A DNA stretch of 43,763 nt from the NCBI GenBank assembly GCA_018398765.1, contig JAHBMJ010000406.1, positions 1-43,763 on the forward strand, in the 5' to 3' direction. Shown piece after piece: positions 29,182-39,900 of this stretch (positions within the stretch are counted from its first letter, which is position 1; every line of letters starts with the position of its first letter). This DNA comes from Chromera velia (lineage: Eukaryota > Sar > Chromeraceae). The notes under the pieces are model-generated. The model was given only the letters and a program-made list of their open reading frames with translations. It was not told the origin of the DNA and ran no database searches. Made by a program: the position numbers and the translations under genes.

Positions 29182-32100
29182 GCTTCTGAAAGTAGAGGGA
29201 TTGTCTTCGGGACGCCGCAGAAGAGACAGAAGTCTGCAGTCGCAGACGCAGAACATGACGCTCAGGTAAGAAAAATGATGTGCTATTGCTCACTTTGTAT
29301 TTTAGTACCGTTAGCCCCGTTGATACGATCGCCTTGTTCAATCCCATTGTGCACTGCCTCTGCAGTCTGCCCCCTCTTTTTATTTCCCAGAAATGATTCC
29401 ATCCGTTTGAAAACAATTATTGCTTCAATGAATTTATCACTCTACCTTAATCGCCCCGGGACCGTTGTATCAATCGCATCGTCAAATGTTTTTCTCTTTG
29501 TGTGTGCAGTCTGGAACTCTCGCAGAGACTCAAGGACCATGTGGGTTTATTCCTTTCTGTGCACCTATTTCTTCCTGCACTCGTGCTATACATAGCTTTA
29601 CTTGATTTCCAGCGTGTCACAGTTTTGCTCATTCACCTTACTATAACAAGATGGATTTAGTTCGATTTTGCCGTGCCCTTCTCTCGTTTATGTCTTTCTT
29701 TCTGTTCCTTCCCTGTCGTGCATCTTCCATGTGTTCCCGCCTGTTTTTCTTTTCCAAAAAGATAGCACTTTCTCGATCGTTGTTTTTGTTTGTTGTGTCT
29801 CTCTTACTTTTCTTGTTCTGCATGGCCTGCATTCATTTTTCTTTGGCGGGCTGTGCAGAGGAGGAGAAGAAGAAGGAGAAGAAAACTCTGAAGGTCTGTC
29901 TCTGTCTGTCTCTAGCCTTTTCAATACGATCTCTACCTGTGTGGCGCCTGGACGGCCGTGGAGAATTTTCTTTGCCTAATGTCGCCCCAGAGCACGCACG
30001 CGTGTCAGCTGCATATCCACAGCAGCTCCTCACATTCTTTTCGTAATCGGGACAGAATGCACACCCGGTCATTGCTCACCATTCTCTATGACCATTCCGA
30101 TAACTCAAAAATTATCTTGACAGCGTGGACCCATTTGATGCTGCAGGGAGAGGAGTGGGAGGATGCAGAAGAGAAGGGAAACAGGTTGACGAAGATGCGG
30201 AAGTTAAAGACGGAGAGAGACGCAGAGGTCAGCCTGGTCCATGCAGACACCTGCTGTTCGTATAGCCCTTTCTTTTTTTCCTTTTTTTTTGGCGAGCTTT
30301 TTTTTTTTTCATATGAGCGGAGTGTAGCGCTCCAGGGGGCGGATCACGTCAACGATCGAGCGGATCGAGATCTTCCTCTGCATGGTCCCAACACTCCGGT
30401 CCGGATGTGGATTTGAAGCGCGGCACAAGTAAGTCAGCCTGCTCAATGCTGTATGCCTCTGCTCATTTGTCGGTAGAACTACTTTTGCTGTTTTTCCCCT
30501 GATCAATCCTCTCGATGTGCTTCGACGTGCATCAGAGAAAAACTGATCTTCATTCCAGAGTGAAAATGCCTGATTGGATTCCTTTTCCGTATTGCAAAAG
30601 AAGCCGTCATCAACTTTTGGGGGAAAAAAAGCCTCTCCTCCGTTTAGATTGCAGCCAAATGCAGCTTCTGCATTTCTGTAGGTATATGTGACTGCTCACT
30701 TCTCTCAAATGCGTGCTTTACCATGAAAGCGAAACAAATTTGAAATTGAGTCTAATTGACCATGGTCTCCTTTTTTGGAGTCACAGTGCTCTGATACCGG
30801 CATTGTGAAAAGCGTACTTACATACTCAATGCGTGATCATGCAATTGAAGCTGGATGAAGAGAGCTCTGCAGGGACAACCAGACTTCACGGATCGGGAGA
30901 CAGCCTCAGGGTATCGAGACCCAACATTTGAGAAGGCAACCCTCGTGGTGAGTATCTTTCCGTCTCCACGTTCATCTCCTCTACCTTTCTTAGAAAAACA
31001 AAAAGAGAAAGCGTCGTGGGCGACCTGCGTGTGAATTCTACTTCGTTTTCTCGTGGGCAAGCGAGTACGAGTCTCTTTTACCTTCTCGACCTCTGAGTCT
31101 CTCTTTTTCTACACTCCTCGGGCGTGATGGTGTAAGACCCTCAAAGAGAGTGTCCCCCGGGTCTTGCATTACTCGTCAAAAATCAAAGTTTTCTTTATGT
31201 ACTTTGCTCACTGTCGCCAATGTCTTGTTTTCTCCTTATTTTGATTGCCTTTTAATTGACTTTTTCCAGTTTTTATTCTCATGACTCGCTCGCTGAGTTC
31301 ACCAATTTAGGGCCCAAGATTGACAAATGATGTCGATCTGTGCATGCTCTCGTGTGGTCACCCGGAACGGAGCTCGGGCAGATACCCTCCCTATCAATGC
31401 TCGATCCCTCCTGACAGTGCATCACGAGTAGACAAACGGCCCGTTCCGCTTTGCAGTCAATCTTCCTCATGCAATGAAGTCAGGGTACAGACGACGGTTT
31501 TGTGGTAGAGGAAAGCAACTGTTCACTTTCCCTGTTCTGCTTCCTTTGTGTCCCTCTCTTTCTGCTGTGTCTTGTCTTGTTGTCGCTGAGGTTCTCTCTT
31601 TGCAGGTTCCTGGCGAGGAGCCGCTACACTCCGCTCTCATTTTTGTTATTTTTTTGGTTTTTCCTGTGTTTCTCTTTCCTGCGTGGTTTTTCGTCTTTTC
31701 TCCGTTTCTTGTTGCTTTCTGCTCCCTCTTCCCTTGCTTCGAACCAGCACGGTAATTGCATGGCCAGCCAACCTTCTTATGGTGCTGCAGGAAGAGCAGA
31801 AGGAGCGGGGCCCGGCCTCCGACAGCAGAGAAGAGAGGTCAGTCGGCACCACAGGAAATGGAAAATTATTTCATTGATCTGCCTCGGTCGGAACTGAAAG
31901 TGCATCCCTCTACTCGATCTTCGGTCCTCTTTTGTTCTTAATCGCTGGTACGCGTCATGATTTACTCCCGTCTCTCTTTCGATGTGAGCTCTTTGTCATG
32001 GGGACCGCGGAATTTCAAAGCAAGCATTCGCATTGTATCACAGCGACACATAATATACTGTGCGTGTGACCTCATCAATCACTTTTGGTCTCGATGCTGT

Positions 32101-32553
32101 GAAAGCCTCTGTTTGATAACGACAAGTCAAGTAAAACCTAGGGGACTTTTTTGTGTTCTTGTAGCTCGGGGCCTGCATAGAGATTCTCAAAGTAAGTGAA
32201 CCTCTCTTCTGTCTGTTGAATTAAGATCGTGTCCTCCCTGTGTGACACTGTTTGTCAATACATGCAGGGCGAAGCCAGGAGGTTACCGGTCACCTCTGAC
32301 AGGACAGAAGAAGAAAGGACAGAAGAAAGGTCTCGCCGGCTACCGCTGAAAAAGACTGGACTCGTCGCAGAAGTCGAAGAGCCTCAGGTCGGACTGACTG
32401 ATCGACTGACTGACAGACTGACAGACTGACTGACTGATCGACTGACTGACTGACTGACTGACTGACTGACTGACTGACTCACTGACTGACTGACTGATCG
32501 ACTGACTGATCGACTGACAGACTGACAGACTGACTGACTGATCGACTGACTGG

Positions 32554-32590
<37 letters not shown>

Positions 32591-33182
32591 TGACTGATCG
32601 ACTGACTGACTGACTGACTGACTGACTGACTGATCGACTGACTGACTGACTGACTGACTGACTGACTGACTGATCGACTGACAGACTGACTGACTGATTG
32701 ACTGACTGACTGACTGATCGACTGACTGACTGATCGACTGACTGACTGACTGACTGACTGACTGATCGACTGACTGACTGACTGACTGACTGACTGACTG
32801 ACTGACTGATTGACTGACTGACTCACTCACTGAGTGACTGATCGACTGACAGACTGACTGACTGACTGACTGATCGACTGACAGACTGACTGACTGACTG
32901 ACTGATCGAGCGAACAGACGGCGGCCTCATTGAATGAGTGGGGGACTGAATTATGCCCCTCTTTAATTTCTTATTGATTTTAATTAAATAACTGATGTAT
33001 TGATTGATTGATGGATGGATGGATGGATGCAGCCCGATGACTAGCCCGATGAGGTCTTGGAGGCGACCCGCAACAACATCCACATGCTCAGGAAGAATAG
33101 AGAGTCCAAGGGCCGTGGAATGTAAATAGAAGAAATGAATGCATCGATCGGCATGGATATGGAGCTGGGGATCGATGATTGA
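29182..33182 (+). CDS. Chain of small candidate exons downstream of the kinase, unrecognised
   Basis: Not recognised. Several short frames have good borders. 29182-29265 (28 codons, ASESRGIVFGTPQKRQKS..) and 30147-30227 (27 codons, GEEWEDAEEKGNRLTKMRK..) are phase 0 at both ends. So are 30873-30947 (25 codons, GQPDFTDRETASGYRDP..), 32165-32191 (9 codons) and 32268-32387 (40 codons, ..TEEERTEERSRRLPLKK..). 31791-31837 is 47 nt. A last exon starts at 33033 (or 33045) and reads PDEVLEATRNNIHMLRKNRE.. to TAA at 33123, or to TGA at 33180 if that TAA is ignored. They may extend the kinase gene if its true donor precedes the TAG at 28797 (for example AAG|GTGGTT near 28779), or they may form a separate charged protein. 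Confidence 0.35.
32388..32912 (+). repeat. (ACTG)n tetranucleotide array with GATC interruptions
   Basis: About 525 bp of ACTG units regularly broken by GATCGACTG. It starts directly at the 5' splice site of the exon ending at 32387 (CAG|GTCGGACTGACTG). The long Ser/Gln/Val frames on the minus strand are produced by the repeat. Confidence 0.95.
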
Positions 33183-33399
33183 GGGCATGCGTGAGAACGT
33201 TGAAACAGACAAATCCTAACCGATAATTAGCGAATTCACATGCACCTGAAATGAATCAATCAGACCAAAGTAAACATGAGTGAGGGGTCGACGGGGGGAA
33301 GAAGCGAAGTTCCCTCAATCCTTCACCTCCCCCTTCGTTGTGGGCAGAAGCATGTTGTGGGGGAAGAAGGGGAAGGGCATTTGAGCGAGAAGAAGAATT

Positions 33400-33903
33400 G
33401 AGTCTCTGTTGGTCCGGCTCCGTTGCAAACGAAGGATGGAACATCAACATCAAGCAAAAGGAAGGAAAGAGGGTTTCCTTCCCTCTGCATGTTCTCTGGG
33501 AATGGGAGGTGGAGGAAGCTGTATGCTTTCGTTAATGTATTCACTTTTCTTTTTGCATCTGCTTCGCTGGCCCTATTTTACAGCAGTGCAGTGGAATAAG
33601 GGCGGTGGTCTCATGCATTTATGGTGCCTGCCCAGTCAGGTAAGGTCATCATACGGCCGGAAAAGAAAATTCGTCTGTCTGTCTGACTTGAACGATCAAA
33701 GTTTAACCTCCTTCTCCCTGCCTGCAGTCCCCTTTCCTTCTCTGCCCCCCCTGTCTCACAGAAAAAAGAAAAAAGAGAGAAAGGTGGTCGTTTCAAATCC
33801 GTCAGAGCTGGAGAGAAACACTGACGAGGAAGGCGTGCAGTTAAAGCCGAATGCTCTCCCTCCGTCCGCTCTGACTGACTCTTTTTTTCTTCCTCTGAGA
33901 TGA
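33400..33903 (+). other. Weak coding candidate, possible exons
   Basis: A plus-strand frame ends at 33903. Its middle (33596-33642, WNKGGGLMHLWCLPSQ, before GTAAGG) and its end (from the CACAG at about 33761: KKERKVVVSNPSELERNTDE..) look partly protein-like with plausible splice signals. No domain is recognised. It could be further exons of the upstream chain or chance. Confidence 0.2.
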
Positions 33904-33909
33904 TCTCCA

Positions 33910-34527
33910 ACACATTGAGGTCTTCTTTGTCTACGAGGTCTTAGATTTTTTTTTTTCTTTTCACTCCCAGTCTTCATTCACTCTCAGACAGGCTTCATGA
34001 CATTGCTTTTTGCATTCTGCATGGAAGCTGTTCAGCTTCCGGCTTGAGTCAAAAAGTTGCAAGCTGCTGAAAGAACTCCTAGACTAATGCAGGCTAGAAT
34101 GCAGGGCAGCGGATCGAAGAAGTAGTAGATCAGAGGTATATGCCAGAGCGTTGTCTCCCCTGAGAAGTTGAATTGATTTAATTAGGTAAATTTAAAGCAA
34201 CTTTTTTGGGATTTCATGCTAAAAAAGTCTCCCTCCAAATTAATAGGCTCCAATCAAATTATGTTAAACTGTATAATCGGTTTATGTATGGTTAAGTCTA
34301 CGGTTAAGTATTATATATAAACCATATAAACTTTATTTGAACATCGCTAGGAACATCGTTTTTACATTTTTTTTTTTTAACTTTTTCTGCTAAGATTGAT
34401 CTAAGAATCTGCTTTTAGCCTTTTACAACTATTCAATCTTTACAGGAATCGTGTGGGGGAGCCAACGGGTTTTATGCCAATCCAGATGCTAGTTATACTA
34501 GTGTTCTGTAGTGCTTAACAAGCTAGG
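33910..34527. other. AT-rich intergenic stretch left of the transposon
   Basis: Mostly AT-rich with T runs (33949-33960, 34364-34379). No gene or RNA structure recognised. Confidence 0.6.
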
Positions 34528-34571
34528 AAGTTTGATAGGGTTGCTTTGTTTTTCGGCGGTAGAGAAAAGCG

Positions 34572-34619
34572 ATTGCCGGCAGGACGGCAATTGCCGGCAG
34601 AGCTTGTCGCCACCGGCAG
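34572..34619 (+). repeat. Left subterminal iterons of the hAT element
   Basis: ATTGCCGGCAG at 34572-34582 and 34590-34600 and a partial CCGGCAG at 34613-34619, spaced 18-19 bp. The core TGCCGGCA is palindromic. Confidence 0.85.
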
Positions 34620-35287
34620 AGCGACTGACAGTCGATGGCAGAGAAAGTTAATTAGAGTTCAATGATAAAATCTGTGGGTCATTATCTCATAATTTATCTG
34701 TTAGAGTTAGCTAGGGAGTTAGTTTATATATGTTGTACACAGACTGTTTATAGGTTTAAACACTGTGACAGTCTGTATATGGTTTTACACAGTCCGATTA
34801 TAGGTGTACATGGAGGTGTGTGACACTCCGTCATAGGTGGTACAGTCTGAGGAGGTGCTTGAAGTTCATACCTCCTACAACCCATCTGCATGGTCAGAAG
34901 ACGAAAACGTTTCACAAAAGAGGCAGACTGAGAGAGAGAAAAGGAAAAGCAGTTCTCACAGCTTTCGCTCTAGCAGTGCAAAAGTGCGTCGCCGCAGTTG
35001 GTCTTCCGTACGTCGTTCAGAAAGGGAGAGCTCAGAGGGGGGGGCACTTGGAGGGCTATTGGGGGACTGACACAGTGATACCGCAACACGTTATCACGTT
35101 TGAGTACATAGGTAATAAATATTTTTTTTTCCAATATTTTTTATATTTTTTTTTTTTTTTTTTTAATAATTATCAAAAGGCTGTAAGAATGCTATGATCG
35201 CTTATAAAAGAATTTAAAAGCATTTTGTAGCAACTGCGCCGCAGATAAAAATTTTTTTTTTGAGACCTATTTTTTTACCTTTTTTTT

Positions 35288-35363
35288 CCGGCAGTGACTA
35301 AGTCAGAAATGTCCATTGCCGGCAGACCAGCAATTGCCGGCAGTGAAGGATCATTGCCGGTAG
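35288..35363 (+). repeat. Right subterminal iterons of the hAT element
   Basis: CCGGCAG at 35288-35294, ATTGCCGGCAG at 35315-35325 and 35333-35343, and ATTGCCGGTAG at 35353-35363, with 18-20 bp spacing between the last three, as on the left side. Confidence 0.85.
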
Positions 35364-35385
35364 CGATCGCAACCCTGAAGTTTGA

Positions 35386-36735
35386 TAGAAGATTGATTGT
35401 TTTTTTGTATATTAAATTAAGTAATACTCAATTGCTAATTTAAATTTCTTCTACTAAAGTGTTAACTAATTTGAAATGTATAAAAAATAGCTTACAGGAG
35501 ACTATATTGGGAGTTCTCCCCTTTTTTAGCAATTATCTTTGTTAAACACTAGAGAACACGTCTACTAGAAGCGCGTGCATTCGGGGGACCAGAGGAGTAC
35601 AGGGGGAGGGCTGGGAGGAAGGAGGAGTAGGCAGTGCGCTGGTCATGACTGAGGGGTAGGAAGTACTTAGCAAATGCCGAAGAAGGCATTCAGACGGAGG
35701 AGCGTCAAGTATGAGGTCGTATGAGAGAGAGAGCTAGCTAGCAGCGAGAGCAGTAACCAGGACAGAAGGAAGAGACGAAAGACGAATAGGCCAGACGCTA
35801 GGAACAAACCTTAAGTCAATGCCCCCCCTACCAGATACGAACATTTAATAATTATTGTGCTTAAATCACCATACTTCATTCAAATTCCGCAAAAAACCCT
35901 GAGTCTTTATCGTTTATGGACTGAAACGAGTGATTTGATCCTGTATCCGGAAATTTGACGAATTGTGAATACCAACCCAAGAGTGTTCGACATTCAAGTC
36001 ACGCACGTACAGCTGTACATTAAGGCCGACTTGGTTGGCCCAACACGGGGCTGACAGGAAGCCCCCCTCTTCAAAGAACAGGAACTCAATTAAACTGTGG
36101 GCCTGTATGCATGCGTTGACTGAATTAAGCAAAAAAGGAAGGAACCGTTCGAGGAATCCAGGATGTCCATGCATGTGCAAATTGCGCCTGAGATTGAAAG
36201 AGGAGAATCCGAAACTCAAAGTGCACACCCAGACTGCTGTTCAGGTTGAAAAGGCCCAGATCAGGATTTTCGCATGCCCAGAGTGCAAAAATATGCACCC
36301 ACCCCCTTGACCCCGAATAATTGCACTGCCAAGATTTACTTACTTGGACAGAAGAAGCTCGGAGATACAGAAAAGAGGGTGCATGCAGGAAATTCAATGA
36401 CTGGCTCATCGAGAAGAAAAAGTGTGGAGTTCACCCCGCTCTCTCTGGCTGCGACGAAAAAAACAAGTTCAAGTTCACTGGCATGGCAGAACCTTGAATG
36501 ATCATTAAATTAAATGCAGGCATGAAATAAACACAAACAATTGCAAGACTGCCACTTGCATCCCTTTCTTTCGAACGATGTCGTATCATGTGTCCCCACT
36601 CCGACCAGTGCCGCACTCCCTCAAAGCAAGTATGGGCCTCTCATTCATCCCCCGCCCCACAGAGAGAGGAAGGCCCTTTCAAGCAAGCAAAGAAAACGAA
36701 AGAAACGAAAAAGAAAAGTCACGTCCATGCACTCT
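35386..36735. other. Intergenic stretch between the transposon and the glutamate synthase gene
   Basis: AT-rich up to about 35560, then mixed sequence. Short frames at 35914-36228 (minus) and 36035-36310 (plus, with CPCMCK and ACPECKN) overlap each other and resemble nothing known; I do not call them genes. The right end is presumably the 3' untranslated region of the minus-strand glutamate synthase-family gene. Confidence 0.5.
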
Positions 36736-36920
36736 CTACTCATGAATCCAGGATCTCTGCACGTAACCATCGTCTAGATCCCACGCTGCCTGGAGACGGG
36801 GAGGCCCCTTCTTCTCCAGAAGAACCCCAGGAGCCACCAGGGGAAAGCGCTCTGCAAATGTCCGCACTTTGTCTGACGATACGCGCAGCATTACGTGCTC
36901 GCCTGCGGTAGAGGCAATGC

Positions 36921-36961
<41 letters not shown>

Positions 36962-39900
36962 TATCAATGAAGTTCGTTCAACCTATGTGCATGTTTTGGG
37001 TAAGTGCGGTAAATCAAAAATATGCTCTGGATGGAGTTGTGAGTCCAACAATGTACAGAGATCTAGCTTCAGAAAAGTTCTATTGCACTTTGTGCGCTGC
37101 TCTCATGCCCATAGATTGATGCCAACCGCTGCCGAGACACGAAGCTACGCACGCATCGTCACCAAGAGATGGCACACTGCCCTCGTACGCACCTCTAGAG
37201 GCCATCTGAAAAGAAAAAGCCCATTGCGTGCGTCAGTCTTGTTGTTTGTTCTCCATTTATCTACCTAGCTGCACTCCCCACCCACCTGTCACTTTTCCTG
37301 GATGGTCCAACCCCATTGCCCCGATTATTTCGAAAGCGTTGGTCACGGTCTCCTTGTGGAAGGAGGCCACTCGCACGGACTTGAACTCTGGGACTAGACT
37401 GAACTCAGTACAGAAGAAAAGAGAAGAGCACAAAGCTGAGACTGAGTGATTTGCGGGGAGGCAAACAGATAAGCAAGAAGGCAGACACTGCCAAACATCG
37501 AAGTGTTGGGTTGAAAGCGTGAAAAGAGCAGGCAGACTGAGAGGGAGATAATACACAGCTAGGTAAACTAACGAGAAACAGGGTGGGCATCCAGGAGGAA
37601 AAGGCAAGGCAGGCAATCAGAAGTTGAGAAAAGGAAAAGAGCAGAGACGAACGGGGCCCCCTCTCTCCCACATGCAGGCTGCTGACCCCCTCATCAGATT
37701 AGGGTTCTGTGTAGTCACCCCTGTGGGGCACATGTTGGTGTTGCACTTGAGTGCCTGGATGCACCCGAGAGAGAACATGAACGCCCGTGCGGCGTTGCAG
37801 GTGTCGGCCCCGAGTGCGAGTGTCCTGACGATAGAGAACCCCGACAGGATTTTCCCACTTGCAATGATCTGCAGCCGCCAGAAAGGAAATAAAAGAAAGC
37901 GCAATAATTGCTGGAAACATACAGTGGAGTGTTTCATGTCAACCAAGAAAAAAACAATGAAGAATTGGGAGCGACCAACAAACTCTGGCAACAGTAAAGG
38001 GACACATCAAAAAGGGACCAGACAGTTGACTGGAAAACACTTCAGTCGTCGAGGATACGGAAAGAAGAACCAACAAAGGGGCAGAGTGTGTAGAGGCGGT
38101 GCGTGAAGCGCGCACGCAAACTCACAAAGACATAAGGACAAACGGAGAGCAAAATGGAAGCGAAGGCATGCAGAAAAAAAAGTGAAAGAGGAGGTCCCAA
38201 ACCAACCACTTACCCGTATTTTATCCCTCAGCCCGCCCCCCGTCAACATGTTGTTCACCAGATTCAGTCCCTCTTGCAATGGCATCCCGACGCTGTCTGA
38301 GAACTCTGGGGGTGCGGCCCCGGTGCCTCCCTCGGACCCGTCCACTGTAACGAAGTCGGGACGGATGCCTGAAACAAGACAGAGCAGGCAAGCAAGCCAG
38401 TCGGTCTAAGCCAGACAGGCGGGAAGGAAAAGATGTGGAGAAAAGTCGGGAGGGATCCATCAGCCTCTCAGAATGCTTGGGAGTCTGCAACAGCCTTCAT
38501 GTGTTCAAACGAGAGGGTGCCGGAGTATGCTTAGGTAGACGTTTTTGGACACATGCCGAACCAAGGACTCAGCTAAGGCAGGAGAATCCGGACAGGATGA
38601 AGAAACGAGACGAGACGACATTCATCCCTGACCAGTCTCAATCATTGCATGGCAGATGGCCGAGAAGTCTTCAGGCTGTCCCACACAGAGTTTGAATCCC
38701 ACCGGCTTCCCTCCTGAGAGTTCTCTCAACTTTCCGATAAACTCCATCATCCCTGTAGGAGACGAGAAGGCCGAATGACGAGGAGGGGAGTTGCAATCTT
38801 CCTCAGCTGGAAAGGGCAAACCCCGAGCTGTTGCGATGGCTTTGGTGATCTTTCCCTTTGGCAGCATGCCCCCATGTGAAGGTTTGGCTCCTTGGCTGAG
38901 CTTCAGCTCGATCATTTTGCACTGTTCCCTCTGTGCGTTCTCTTTGAACAACACAGGATCGAATGTTCTTCTCAAGCCCCCCTGCCCACACCCAAAATAC
39001 CCAGTACCAATATTCCAAACCAAATCACCCCCAGGCTTCAAATGAAACTCCGACATGCCCCCCTCTCCGGTGTTATGGAAGAACCCCCCCCGCTTTGCCC
39101 CCTCGTTCAAGGCCAGAATCGCATTATCACTTAGAGCCCCGTAGGACATCCCAGAGATGTTCAGGAGGGAGGCGCTGTACGGCTGTTTGCACCCGTTTTC
39201 CTTCTTTCCGATGGTCACTCTTTTGTTCTCTTCAGGAACCTCCGTGGGAAAGATCGAGTGGTTTGCCCACGTGTACCCGACCTGATTTGATTGGGGCATG
39301 GGTGGGTGGAAAGGGACGTCTAGCGAAGCAAGAGGATTAAAGAGTAAGTAAAGTTTCTTGCATACGGCGAAAGTACTTACACAGGCATGCTGTCATGCAG
39401 CCTTCTTATGATGGCTGCAAAACAAAAAGCGAAGGAAGGAAGAGAGAGAATCAGTAGAGAAAGTCGGGGTCAGAACTAAAAGAGACATGCAGACAGACAG
39501 ACCGACAGAAAGACGGGCGAGACCATGCAAAACTCTGTTGCACTTACCGCATACACATTTCTGCTGGTGCCAAAACACGCAGCATCAGGCGCCTCCTTCG
39601 ACCGTCGGTATGCCATGCTCTGCAATGAAGTGAAACAAACAGGAGTCCATATAAACGACTGAACAAGAGGTGAAGGCTCTTTCTTAATTCGTGCTGCACT
39701 GAAGCTTCAGCTGTCTTTCAGGTGAGAATATGCATGCCTTTATTGCACAATTTGCAAACCTCCACCTATCCACCGACCCACCCACCCACCAACCGACCCT
39801 GTGTTGTCGATCGTACTGGATGTCAGGCTCGTAGTCGGACTCGATGAAATACTGGCGGATCTCTGGACGCAATACCTCCAGGATGTACCTGCAGGCAGGG

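Larger units (their letters stand above)
34536..35377. mobile_element. hAT-type non-autonomous DNA transposon (842 bp)
   Basis: The ends are TAGGGTTGC (34536-34544) and, reversed, CAGGGTTGC (35369-35377), fitting hAT terminal repeats that begin C/T-A-G-G-G. They are flanked by the identical 8-bp direct repeat AAGTTTGA (34528-34535 and 35378-35385), the target-site duplication length of hAT elements. Subterminal TGCCGGCA-cored repeats (three near the left end, four near the right) resemble hAT transposase-binding repeats. The interior is AT-rich with degenerate repeats of ACAGTCTG/TATAGGT. The only longish frames (34820-35197) show no transposase motif, so it would need a transposase from elsewhere. 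Confidence 0.85.

Noticed and set aside
32384..32830. Long Gln/Ser/Val-rich minus-strand frame
   Set aside because: It is a translation of the (ACTG)n microsatellite, with all frames open because the unit lacks stops.
32388..32912. Regular spacing of GATC in the array as a possible CRISPR-like repeat
   Set aside because: The units are a continuous tetranucleotide microsatellite with no unique spacers, in a eukaryotic intron.
33033..33182. TAG and TAA within the last candidate exon as evidence that these codons are sense
   Set aside because: The exon can start at the second CCCGATGA (after CTAG) and end at the TAA, so neither codon must be read through.
34820..35197. 125-codon frame inside the hAT element as a possible transposase
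   Set aside because: No hAT or DDE-type motif; the end is a run of Phe and Tyr from T-rich sequence.
35914..36409. Overlapping frames on both strands near 36.1 kb
   Set aside because: No recognisable domain, opposing frames of similar length, and no matching splice signals; treated as intergenic.
39372..39405. A 34-nt exon of the glutamate synthase gene containing an in-frame TAA, first taken as support for stop-codon recoding
   Set aside because: A different acceptor (ATCAG at 39282) joins the neighbouring exons in phase 0 and gives NVYA-VGYTWANHS, which matches the family exactly, so the 34-nt segment is not needed.
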